Below, piece after piece: positions 27,409 through 34,848 of a stretch of DNA of 64,000 nt. The first letter of the stretch is position 1. Every line of letters starts with the position of its first letter. Below the pieces are notes generated by a model. It ran no database searches and was not told where the DNA came from. It saw nothing but the letters and a program-made list of their open reading frames with translations. The position numbers and the translations under genes were made by a program. This stretch comes from DASQFQ01 sp963805525 (GTDB taxonomy: Bacteria; Actinomycetota; Thermoleophilia; Solirubrobacterales; Solirubrobacteraceae). The stretch is taken from positions 434,001 through 498,000 of the forward strand of contig CAWDUT010000007.1 in NCBI GenBank assembly GCA_963805525.1. The letters are read 5' to 3'.

Positions 27409-28318
27409 CGGCCAGCCTCCGCGTGTTGTCGACGGCCATCGTGCGGACCTCCTCGTCGCTGAAGCCGGCCTCCAGGAAGCGATCGGCCATGAGGGCCAGC
27501 CCGTCCTCGACCGGCGGGTTGAAGCGCTGCCCGAGGTCGGAGCCCCAGACGGTTCGCGCGGCCCCGACGGCGCGGGTCGCCGCGAAGATCTCGTCCCACG
27601 TGCACTTGCCGGTGTAGGGCGTGGTGAACGCTCGCTCCATCAGCGCGCCCTTCTCGGTGAGCGCCGCCTGGTCTTCCGGGCTGATGCGCTGGGACGGGAA
27701 CTCGGGATGGGTGACGACGATCGTCCTGACGTTCGCCGCCACGGCCGCGTCGACGACCGTGAAGATCTCGTCGCGCGAGAGGTGCCCGGTGGCGAGCACG
27801 AGGTCGTGGCGCGCGACGACGGCGATGACCTCCAGCAGCTCGGGGAGCGGGTCGCCGTTGGCGTCGACGACGGGGACGGCGCGGGGATGGACGCCCGCCG
27901 CGCGCAGGTCGAGCTCGAAGCGCACCCACACCGGCACGTTGCCGTCGGGGTTGGCGTGCTCGACCTCGCCGATCTCGTTCTCGGAGCTGACGGTGGGGAG
28001 CCACACGATGCGCGCGCCCTGGCGGGCGGCGACCTCGACGGCGGTGGCGTTGAGCCCGCCGACCGAGTGGTTGAGCGTGATCGTCCCGAGTGCGCGGATG
28101 CCCGGCACGGCGGCGGTGACGACCGCGGCCCGCTCCGCGGTGGCGGTGTAGTGCGACTTCAGCCCGAAGCCGGCGAGGCCGAGCTCGAGGCAGCGCTCGG
28201 CCAGCTCGAGGTCGGTGATCCGGCGCGGGGCGAAGTCGGGCGCGATGTGGACGTGCGGGTCGAACCCGCCGCGGACCAGCTCGCGCGCGCGTTCGGATGG
28301 GACAGGGTGCTCCGTCAC
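27401..28318 (-). CDS. DUF6282-type metal-dependent hydrolase
   Basis: 305 residues, first gene of the operon. Amidohydrolase-like metal site FDPHVHIAPDFAPRRITD at the N-terminus, GLKSHY, LATGHLS, VVTHPEF and VWGSDLGQ, consistent with a TIM-barrel hydrolase. DUF6282 has, to my knowledge, no assigned reaction. In meta-cleavage pathways an amidohydrolase-superfamily lactonase (LigI) opens 2-pyrone-4,6-dicarboxylate to 4-oxalomesaconate, so this protein could fill that slot. That is inference. The GTG at 28318 is favoured over longer starts because the palindrome at 28339 lies upstream. Confidence 0.7.
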   Translation of the reverse strand: MTEHPVPSERARELVRGGFDPHVHIAPDFAPRRITDLELAERCLELGLAGFGLKSHYTATAERAAVVTAAVPGIRALGTITLNHSVGGLNATAVEVAARQGARIVWLPTVSSENEIGEVEHANPDGNVPVWVRFELDLRAAGVHPRAVPVVDANGDPLPELLEVIAVVARHDLVLATGHLSRDEIFTVVDAAVAANVRTIVVTHPEFPSQRISPEDQAALTEKGALMERAFTTPYTGKCTWDEIFAATRAVGAARTVWGSDLGQRFNPPVEDGLALMADRFLEAGFSDEEVRTMAVDNTRRLAGA

Positions 28319-28338
28319 GGGACCAGCATTATCAACAC

Positions 28339-28352
28339 GATTGTCGACAATC
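28339..28352. promoter_or_regulatory. Perfect palindrome upstream of the ring-cleavage operon
   Basis: GATTGTCGACAATC is a 14-base perfect palindrome 20 bases upstream of the DUF6282 start. A GATAAT on the minus strand (28328-28333) could be the -10. The TTGTnnACAA core resembles sites of FadR/VanR-type GntR regulators. No regulator gene is adjacent. Confidence 0.55.
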
Positions 28353-28385
28353 TGCGGTGAGCCGGGCCGAGGCCGGGGCGGTCCC

Positions 28386-29300
28386 TCACGCGGGGAGCTC
28401 GGCGGCTGCCGCACGCACCGCCGCTCCGGCCGCGCCCATCGCGGCGCGCTGCTCGTCGGTCAGCTCCCACTCGTAGATCCCGCGGACACCGCCGCGGGCG
28501 AGGCTGACTGGGACGGTCAGGGCGGCGCCGCTGACGCCGTACTCGCCCTCGAGGACCATGGAGGCGGGCCACAACTCGCCGGCCTCGCTACAGAGCGCGG
28601 CGACCATGCGGGCGAGGCCGCGGCCGGTGGTCCAGGTGGACGAGCGGCCGGAGTCGAGCGCGACGTGCCGCTCGTACCAGCGGCGCACGAACTGCACCGC
28701 CGCCTCCTGCTGCGCGGCGTCGAGCGCGACGGGCTCGCCGCCGACCCGCACGCGGTCCAGCAGCGGGACGAAGCGGTCGCCGTGCTCGCCCAGCACCCAG
28801 GCGTCGACCTCGCTCGAGCGCACGCCGAGCTGGTCGCCGATCGCGGTCCGCAGCCGCAGCGTGTCGTTGGCGGTGTAGCCGATCAACCGCCGGCGGTCGA
28901 GGTCGTGGCGGCCGTGCAGCCAGGTGCAGAGCGGGTCGACCGGGTTGGTGACCATCACGATCACGCCGGGCCAGCCGCCGGGCAGTGCCGCGACCACCTC
29001 GCCGACGACGGCCGCGTTGTCGCCCAGGTAGACCATCCGCGAGGTGTTGAGCGTGAGCGGGACGGCGGCGCTGATGACGGCGACGTCGGCGTCCGCGATC
29101 GCCGCGAGCTCGACGATCTCGACCGAGCCGGTCGCGCCCTGGGCGACGACCTGCTGGAGGTCCATCTCGTGCGAGCGCGCCATCCCGGAGCGGCCGTCGA
29201 CGAGCGCGACGTCGTAGGGCGCGGGCGCCGTCAGGAGGTTGAACGCGAGCGAGGCCCCGACGCCGCCACCCCCACCCACGATGGCGATGCGGCTGGTCAT
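28386..29300 (-). CDS. Lactate/malate dehydrogenase-superfamily protein, atypical substrate loop
   Basis: 304 residues. NAD motif GGGGGVGASLA, VTNPVDPL, catalytic His in LGEHGDRFVPL. The mobile loop reads AAVPLTLNTSRMVYLGDN, so the specificity residue that is Gln in LDH and Arg in MDH is neither, although the following Arg is kept. It is encoded on the same strand and 67 bases upstream of the ring-cleavage operon, whose predicted products include oxaloacetate. It may act on a different 2-hydroxy/2-oxo acid. Confidence 0.75.
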   Translation of the reverse strand: MTSRIAIVGGGGGVGASLAFNLLTAPAPYDVALVDGRSGMARSHEMDLQQVVAQGATGSVEIVELAAIADADVAVISAAVPLTLNTSRMVYLGDNAAVVGEVVAALPGGWPGVIVMVTNPVDPLCTWLHGRHDLDRRRLIGYTANDTLRLRTAIGDQLGVRSSEVDAWVLGEHGDRFVPLLDRVRVGGEPVALDAAQQEAAVQFVRRWYERHVALDSGRSSTWTTGRGLARMVAALCSEAGELWPASMVLEGEYGVSGAALTVPVSLARGGVRGIYEWELTDEQRAAMGAAGAAVRAAAAELPA

Positions 29301-29334
29301 ATACGGTGCAGCTTAATCGTCAGGTGTTTTCTCC

Positions 29335-30072
29335 GTGGGCCGACTCGAGGACAAGACCGCCTTCATCTCCGGCGCCGCGGGCAGCATCGGCGCGGCGACC
29401 GCGAGGCGCTTCGTCGCCGAGGGCGCGCGGGTGGTCTTGTCCGACCTCGACGCCGACCGCCTTCACGCGCTCGCCGACGAGCTCGGGGTGGAGGCCGCGG
29501 TCGCCGACGTCACCGACTCCGCCGCGGTCGCCGAAGCCGTGGCGCTGACGGGCGGGCTCGACATCGCGTTCGCCAACGCCGGCATCTTCGGCGACGTGGC
29601 GACGGTCGAGGACTACGACGAGGCGGTCTTCGCGCGCGTGCTGGCGGTCAACGTGCTCGGCCCGTTCCACGTCGCCAAGCACGCGCTCCGAGCGATGCGC
29701 CCGGGCGGGAGCCTGATCCTGAACTCCAGCGTGGTCGGCCTCACCTCCGACCCCGGCATCGCCGCCTACGCGACGTCCAAGCACGCGCTCGTCGGGTTGA
29801 TGCGGACCGCGGCCAAGGAGGTCGCCGACCGCGGCATCCGCGTCAACTCGATCCACCCGGGCCCGGTCGACAACGCCTTCCAGCACCGGATCGAGACCGT
29901 CGCGACGGGGGAGGGGGTGGCGCGCGCCGCGGAGATCTTCGAGTCGATGATCCCTCTGGGCCGCCACGCCGCGGCAGACGAGATCGCCGCGGCGGTGCTG
30001 TTCCTGGCGAGCGACGAGAGCCGGTTCATGACGGGAGCGGCGATCCCCGTCGACGGCGGGATGAGCATCTAG
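29335..30072 (+). CDS. SDR-family oxidoreductase (classical)
   Basis: 245 residues, GTG start. TGxxxGxG-type cofactor motif appears as SGAAGSIG, Asp at the end of strand 2 (SDLDADR) indicates NAD preference, NAGIFG, catalytic Ser in LNSSVVG and YATSK. C-terminal HPGPVDNAF and ASDESRFMTGAAIPVDGG are typical of FabG-like SDRs. Divergent from the MDH-like gene. Substrate unknown. Confidence 0.88.
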   Translation: MGRLEDKTAFISGAAGSIGAATARRFVAEGARVVLSDLDADRLHALADELGVEAAVADVTDSAAVAEAVALTGGLDIAFANAGIFGDVATVEDYDEAVFARVLAVNVLGPFHVAKHALRAMRPGGSLILNSSVVGLTSDPGIAAYATSKHALVGLMRTAAKEVADRGIRVNSIHPGPVDNAFQHRIETVATGEGVARAAEIFESMIPLGRHAAADEIAAAVLFLASDESRFMTGAAIPVDGGMSI

Positions 30073-30128
30073 CGAACGTCAACGGCGGCTGGGTAGGGAA
30101 GCGGGGTTCGGGCCGCCCGGCGCGACCT

Positions 30129-30243
30129 GCAAGCGGGACGGGTTAACCACGCTCTAGGGGGTCAAAGCGTCCCGCTCGATCAAGCGGGACGCTTTGTGGT
30201 CGCTATAGGGCCAAAAAGCGTCCCACTTGACCGCCAAGCGGGC
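30129..30243. repeat. Cluster of TCAAGCGGGACGCTTT repeats including a strong hairpin
   Basis: The segment AAGCGTCCCGCTTGA or its complement appears several times: GCAAGCGGGACG at 30129-30140, both orientations in the hairpin at 30164-30195, and degenerate copies at 30213-30230 and 30235-30243. It lies between convergent genes. Such repeats often act as bidirectional terminators. Confidence 0.6.
30164..30195. terminator. Bidirectional terminator hairpin
   Basis: Perfect 13-base arms AAAGCGTCCCGCT and AGCGGGACGCTTT around CGATCA, between the convergent SDR and glycosyltransferase genes. A/T at the stem ends supports termination in both directions. Confidence 0.75.
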
Positions 30244-30255
30244 GAAACCCGACTC

Positions 30256-31455
30256 CTACCCAGCCGCAGTTCGCCGGCCGGCCGCCCACGCCTCGAGCTC
30301 CTCCGAAGCGGCCCGGGCCCCGTCGTGCGTAGCCGCCCAGGCCGCAACCTCCGCCACCCGCGCCCGCGCCTCCGGCCGCAGCGCCTTCCGCACCGCCAGC
30401 CGCAGCGTCCGCGCCCCCAGCCACCGCGCGGGGAGCCGGACGCCGAGGCCGGCCCAGTCGACGCGGGCGGCGTTCTCGTTCATGTCGCCTCCCGCCGGGC
30501 AGGCCACCACCGAGCAGCCGGCCGCGAGCGCGCGCACCAGGGTCCCGTGGCCGCCGTGCAAGACCACGACGTCGCACAGCGGCATCGTCTTGGAGTACGA
30601 CAGCCACGGCACGAGCACCGCGTTGCCCGGAACCTCGATCGGCTCCTCCGGCTCGCGGCCGTTGTAGGTGGCGATCACACGCACCGGCGCCCCCGCCAAC
30701 CCGGTCAGAGAAGCCCGGAGCAGCGAGTGCGAAGGGTCCTGCGAGGTCGAGGGGGCGATCAGGACGACCGGTCCCGACCCCGGCGGCGGCTCGACACGCT
30801 CGCCCGGCGGCTCCCACTGGAGCGGACCGACCACACGCACCCACGGCTCCCAGCGCCGCGGGTACTCGAGCTGCGGCAGCGTCCCGACCATCGTCAGCTC
30901 CCGCGACAGCGCGGTGTGGACGTAGGGCAGCGGCGCGAGCCCGAGCCGCGCGCGCGTCTCGTTGTACTGGTCGCGCCCCGTCTCCAGCGAGCCCTCCACG
31001 AACCGCCGGTTGCCCCAGCGCCAGAGCTCCCGTCCAAGACGAGTCCGAGGCAGCCGCGCGCCGATCGAGTAGATCGGGTGGCCGTCGCCGACGAACGGGT
31101 GGACGTGGGGCACCAGCGTCGCGAGCGGCACGTCCTCGAGCTCCGCCGCCAGCGCCGGGCCGGGGGTGAGGATGTCGGCGACCGCCACGTCCGAGGCGAA
31201 GTCCCGCACGAACGGCCGGATCTCCTCCGCCGCCCGCACCGCCGCCGCATACGGCTTCAGCGGCTTGTCCGGCGTCGGGAACACCTGGTACTCGGGCGCC
31301 GCGGTGAACGTCATGCCGGCCGCCTCGACCGGCTCCTGCCACTTCCGCCACGTATCGAGCGCCACCTCGTGGCCGCGCTCCACCAGCGCGCTCCCCAGCG
31401 CGATCATCGGGAACGCGTGACCCGGGTCGCCGAAGGCGCCGAGGTAGATCCTCAA
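30256..31455 (-). CDS. Glycosyltransferase family 1 (UGT/MGT-like)
   Basis: 399 residues, GT-B fold. N-terminal GAFGDPGHAFPMIALGSALVERGHEV is the acceptor domain start; the C-terminal nucleotide-sugar block LHGGHGTLVRALAAGCSVVACP...GDMNENAARV matches macrolide/flavonoid glycosyltransferases. Cytosolic; probably glycosylates a small lipophilic acceptor. Start (ATG) overlaps the end of the LLM oxidoreductase gene, so the two form a small operon. Confidence 0.87.
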   Translation of the reverse strand: MRIYLGAFGDPGHAFPMIALGSALVERGHEVALDTWRKWQEPVEAAGMTFTAAPEYQVFPTPDKPLKPYAAAVRAAEEIRPFVRDFASDVAVADILTPGPALAAELEDVPLATLVPHVHPFVGDGHPIYSIGARLPRTRLGRELWRWGNRRFVEGSLETGRDQYNETRARLGLAPLPYVHTALSRELTMVGTLPQLEYPRRWEPWVRVVGPLQWEPPGERVEPPPGSGPVVLIAPSTSQDPSHSLLRASLTGLAGAPVRVIATYNGREPEEPIEVPGNAVLVPWLSYSKTMPLCDVVVLHGGHGTLVRALAAGCSVVACPAGGDMNENAARVDWAGLGVRLPARWLGARTLRLAVRKALRPEARARVAEVAAWAATHDGARAASEELEAWAAGRRTAAG

Positions 31456-32492
31456 GCGGCCAGCTCGGCCACGAGCCGCAGCTGCTCGCGCCGTTCCTCG
31501 AACGTCCAGGCCCAGGGCGAGACCATCAGCGTGCCGACGCCGGCGTCCCGGAACACGGCCAGCCGCTCGCGCGCGACGTCGCGCGGTCCGGAGATCGAGA
31601 TCGCGTCGATCAGCTCACCCGGAAGCGCGGCCGCGGCCTCGTCCTTCTTGCCCTCGAGGTAGAGGTCCTGGACCTCGCGCGCGGCGTCCTCGAAGCCGTA
31701 GCGCTGCACGAGCTGGTTGTAGAAGTTCTGCTTCCGCGAGCCCATGCCGCCGACGTACAGCGCCACGTACGGCCGCATCGCGTCGCGCGCGGACTCCACG
31801 TCGTCGGTCACGAACACGTTGACCGTGGGGGCGATGTCGAAGTCGTCGAAGCCCTTGCCGCCGCCCGCGCGCGCGAAGCCCTCCTCCAGCAGCGGCCGGA
31901 ACGCGCCGACGTGCTCGGGCGAGAACAGCGTCGGGATCCAGCCGTCGGCGATCTCGGCGCCCAGCGTCGTGTTCTTCGGCCCGATCGCCGCCAGGTAGAT
32001 CGGCATCCGCTCCTGCACCGGCGCGATCGTCAGCTTCAGCGCCTTGCCCGGCCCGTCGGGGAGCGGCAATTCCAAGGTCTCGCCCTGGAACACCACCCGC
32101 TCGCGCGCCAGAGCCATCCGCACCACCGCGATGTACTCGCGCGTGCGCTGGAGCTGCTTGCCGAAGCGCTGGCCGTGCCAGCCCTCGGCCACCTGCGGCC
32201 CGCTGGAGCCGATCCCCAGCAGCATCCGCCCGTCCGAGAGCTGATCGATCGTCGCCGCCGTCATCGCGGTCATCGCGGCGCTCCGGCCGGGCATCTGGAA
32301 GATCGCCGAGCCGAGCTTGACCCGCTCGGTCTGCCCGGCGAGCCAGGCGAGGATCGTCGCGGCGTCGGAGCCATAGGCCTCGGCGGTCCACACCGAGTCG
32401 TAGCCGAGCTTCTCCGCCTCCAGCACGAGGTCGAGCTGCTCCTGCGCGGTCATGCCGAGGCCCCAGTAACCGATGTGCAGGCCGAGTCGCAA
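31452..32492 (-). CDS. LLM-class (F420-dependent type) oxidoreductase
   Basis: 346 residues of the luciferase-like TIM barrel. LRLGLHIGYWGLGM, WTAEAYGSDAATILAWLA, LGSAIFQMPGRSAAMTAMTAAT and GIGSSGPQVAEGWHG are characteristic of the F420-dependent LLM subfamily. TTG start chosen: it is preceded by AAAGGA and gives the usual family N-terminus. Coupled to a glycosyltransferase. Substrate unknown; implies F420 is made by this organism. Confidence 0.85.
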   Translation of the reverse strand: MRLGLHIGYWGLGMTAQEQLDLVLEAEKLGYDSVWTAEAYGSDAATILAWLAGQTERVKLGSAIFQMPGRSAAMTAMTAATIDQLSDGRMLLGIGSSGPQVAEGWHGQRFGKQLQRTREYIAVVRMALARERVVFQGETLELPLPDGPGKALKLTIAPVQERMPIYLAAIGPKNTTLGAEIADGWIPTLFSPEHVGAFRPLLEEGFARAGGGKGFDDFDIAPTVNVFVTDDVESARDAMRPYVALYVGGMGSRKQNFYNQLVQRYGFEDAAREVQDLYLEGKKDEAAAALPGELIDAISISGPRDVARERLAVFRDAGVGTLMVSPWAWTFEERREQLRLVAELAA

Positions 32493-32543
32493 GGTTCCTT
32501 TCGCAGCTTGCCGCCGCGGCGGGGCGTAGCCGATGATGCCCTC

Positions 32544-33014
32544 GTGCGGAAGGCGCGCGACCCTATCAGCCGGTTGCGAACCGCAATCGACTGCCTGCCG
32601 GCCCGGACCCGCGAGGCGATGCTCGAGGGGATCCGCGCCAACCCGATCGTCGTCGGCGCCTACACCGACGGCCGCGGCGGCATCTGCCCGATGCTCGCGG
32701 CCCACCGCCACGGCGGCCGCACGAGCTTCGTCAGCTTCGCCCGCGCGTGGGACGGGTTCGCGCGCACGAAGACGATCCGCCCCGCCACCGAGCGCGAGGT
32801 GCGGACGCTCGAGAACCTGCTCGTCGCGTCACTCGCGCAAGAGGCCGAGACCGACCTCGGCGCCGCGATCGCCGACTACCGGAGGCGGCGCTTCCCGGAG
32901 ATCATCGTGCGTCGGTTGTCAGACCGTCTCGCCCGGCCGCTGGAAGATGATCTCGGGGATCACGCACGCCGGGCTGACGTGCAGCGCGTAGCGCACCGCC
33001 TCGGCCACGTCTGA
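32544..33014 (+). CDS. Conserved hypothetical protein
   Basis: 156 residues from GTG. A compact basic protein (LPARTREAMLEGIRANPIVVGAYTDGRGGICPML ... FVSFARAWDGF) with no metal or nucleotide motif I can name. Coding is supported by consistent third-position GC and a plausible globular core. The last 32 codons overlap the convergent SDR gene, so the real end may be debated. Divergent from the LLM gene by about 50 bases. Function unknown. Confidence 0.6.
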   Translation: MRKARDPISRLRTAIDCLPARTREAMLEGIRANPIVVGAYTDGRGGICPMLAAHRHGGRTSFVSFARAWDGFARTKTIRPATEREVRTLENLLVASLAQEAETDLGAAIADYRRRRFPEIIVRRLSDRLARPLEDDLGDHARRADVQRVAHRLGHV

Positions 33015-33641
33015 CGGCCGGATCATCTCCTCCGCCGGCACCTGGTCGCGGATGAACTCCGTCATCGCGGTCTCGACGAAGCCGGGGCACAGCGCCAGCG
33101 ACTTGATGCCCTCGCCGTTGAGCTCCTTGTTCATCGACTGCGTCCAGCCCACGACGGCGAACTTCGTCGCGCTGTAGACAGACAGCCACGGCTGGCCGGA
33201 CTTGCCGGCGATCGAGGCCGTGTTGACCACGAGCGCGTTCTTGTGCTCGGCGCCCGCCGCGCGCAGCAGATCGGCGCACTCGCGGTAGAAGAGGATGATC
33301 GAGCGCAGGTTGAGGTCGAGCTGCATGTCGACCCGCTTCGTCTGATGCTCCGCCACCGGCGCGCCGACCCCGACGCCGGCGTTGTTGACCAGCACGTCGA
33401 GCCGGCCGAAGCGCTCGCGGTGGCGAGCGACGACGTTCTGGATCTCTTTCTCCGAGGTCAGGTTGGCCGGGACCTCCTCGACCTCGTGGCCGGCGTCGCG
33501 CAGCTCCTGCGCCGCGCCGGCGAGCTTCTCGGGCCGACCGGCGGCGATGGTCAGCCCGTGGCCCTCCTCGCCGAGCATGTGCGCGATCGCCAGCCCGATG
33601 CCGCTGGAGGCGCCGGTGACGAGGGCTGCGCGGTCGGCCAT
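32919..33641 (-). CDS. SDR-family oxidoreductase
   Basis: 240 residues. TGASSGIGLAIAH cofactor motif, NNAGVG, catalytic Ser in VVNTASIAGKSG and YSATK, CPGFVETAM. The ATG at 33641 gives the normal N-terminus (MADRAALVTGASSGIG). Divergent from the metalloprotease-like gene. Substrate unknown. Confidence 0.88.
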   Translation of the reverse strand: MADRAALVTGASSGIGLAIAHMLGEEGHGLTIAAGRPEKLAGAAQELRDAGHEVEEVPANLTSEKEIQNVVARHRERFGRLDVLVNNAGVGVGAPVAEHQTKRVDMQLDLNLRSIILFYRECADLLRAAGAEHKNALVVNTASIAGKSGQPWLSVYSATKFAVVGWTQSMNKELNGEGIKSLALCPGFVETAMTEFIRDQVPAEEMIRPSDVAEAVRYALHVSPACVIPEIIFQRPGETV

Positions 33642-33669
33642 GCGGGCGCACGCTACACACTGAGGGGCA

Positions 33670-34848
33670 ATGAGGACTCCTTTCACAGTGGGGCTCGTGC
33701 TGCTGGCGATCCTGCTCGTCGCCGGCTTCGCGTTCGATTCCGGCGACAAGCCGGCGCCCAGCAAGGCCAAGACCGAGCCGGCGACGCCGATCGCCACGAT
33801 CGAGCGCCGCGTCGAGCAGGTCCGCGACCTGCGCTACGAGACGCGGCCGCGCCCGCAGACGGTCAGCCCGGCCCAGGCCAAGCGCGACGGCCTCGAGGAC
33901 CTCGACCGCAACTACCCCGCCGCCCGCCGCCACGCCGACGAGGAGGTGCTCAAGCTGCTCGGGCTGCTGAAGCCCGACGTCGACCTCCGCAAGGTCTCCG
34001 GCACGATCTTCGGCCAGGGCGTGGCCGGCTACTACGACCCGCGCACGAAGCACCTGCGGGTCGTCCGCGGCGCGCAGACCACCAACCGATTCCTCTACGA
34101 GATCACGCTCGCCCACGAGCTCACGCACGCGCTCGAGGACCAGCGCTTCAAGCTCGACCTGGAGAGCTCGAGCTCAGACGACGCCGGCCTCGCCAACCTC
34201 GCGCTGGTCGAGGGCTCGGCGACCGCGGTGATGTTCACCTACGCCGAGCGCTACTTCACCTCGGAGCAGTCGCTCGGCGGGCTGCTCTCCAGCCTTGGGC
34301 AGGACACCGGCGACCTGCCGCCGTTCATCGAGGCGCAGCTCATCTTCCCCTACGTGCAGGGCCAGGAGTTCATCAAGCGGCTCTACGCCGCCGGCGGCTG
34401 GGGCGTGGTCGACGCCGCCTACCGCTTCCGCCCGCCGGCGTCGAGCGAGCAGATCATGCACCCCGACAAGTACCTGGCCGTCGAGCAGCCCGACAAGGTC
34501 CGGCTGCACGCGAGCCCCGGCGCCGGCTGGCGCCGCGTGGTGGGCGGCACCTGGGGCGAGTGGGCGACCGGCCAGCTGGTCGGCAACGAGGCCGCCACCG
34601 GCTGGGGCGGCGACCGCTACGAGCTGTGGCAGCGCGGCAGCGACGACTGCGCCGCGCCGTGCCGTGACCGCGACGCGCTCGTCATGCGCTGGCGCTGGGA
34701 CGACCGCGCGTCGGCCCGCCGCTTCGAGGGGGCGCTCAACGAGTGGAGCGTCGGCAAGCCCGGCGCGCTGGCCGTCGGCTCACGCGGCCTCGAGGTCGCG
34801 CTCGCCCTCGCGCCGACCCAGGATCTGGCTGAGCGGCTGGTCAAGTAG
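33670..34848 (+). CDS. Membrane-anchored or secreted HExxH metalloprotease-like protein
   Basis: 392 residues. N-terminal hydrophobic segment (VGLVLLAILLVAGFAF) without a lipobox, then a linker and a catalytic region with AHELTHALED (H149, H153) and a candidate third ligand Glu in LVEGSATAV (E181), so gluzincin-like. The remainder is a large unique domain with a CAAPC pair. Different from the lipoprotein at 630 outside the motif. Role could be envelope protein processing. It overlaps the convergent diguanylate cyclase gene by 69 bases. Confidence 0.78.
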   Translation: MRTPFTVGLVLLAILLVAGFAFDSGDKPAPSKAKTEPATPIATIERRVEQVRDLRYETRPRPQTVSPAQAKRDGLEDLDRNYPAARRHADEEVLKLLGLLKPDVDLRKVSGTIFGQGVAGYYDPRTKHLRVVRGAQTTNRFLYEITLAHELTHALEDQRFKLDLESSSSDDAGLANLALVEGSATAVMFTYAERYFTSEQSLGGLLSSLGQDTGDLPPFIEAQLIFPYVQGQEFIKRLYAAGGWGVVDAAYRFRPPASSEQIMHPDKYLAVEQPDKVRLHASPGAGWRRVVGGTWGEWATGQLVGNEAATGWGGDRYELWQRGSDDCAAPCRDRDALVMRWRWDDRASARRFEGALNEWSVGKPGALAVGSRGLEVALALAPTQDLAERLVK

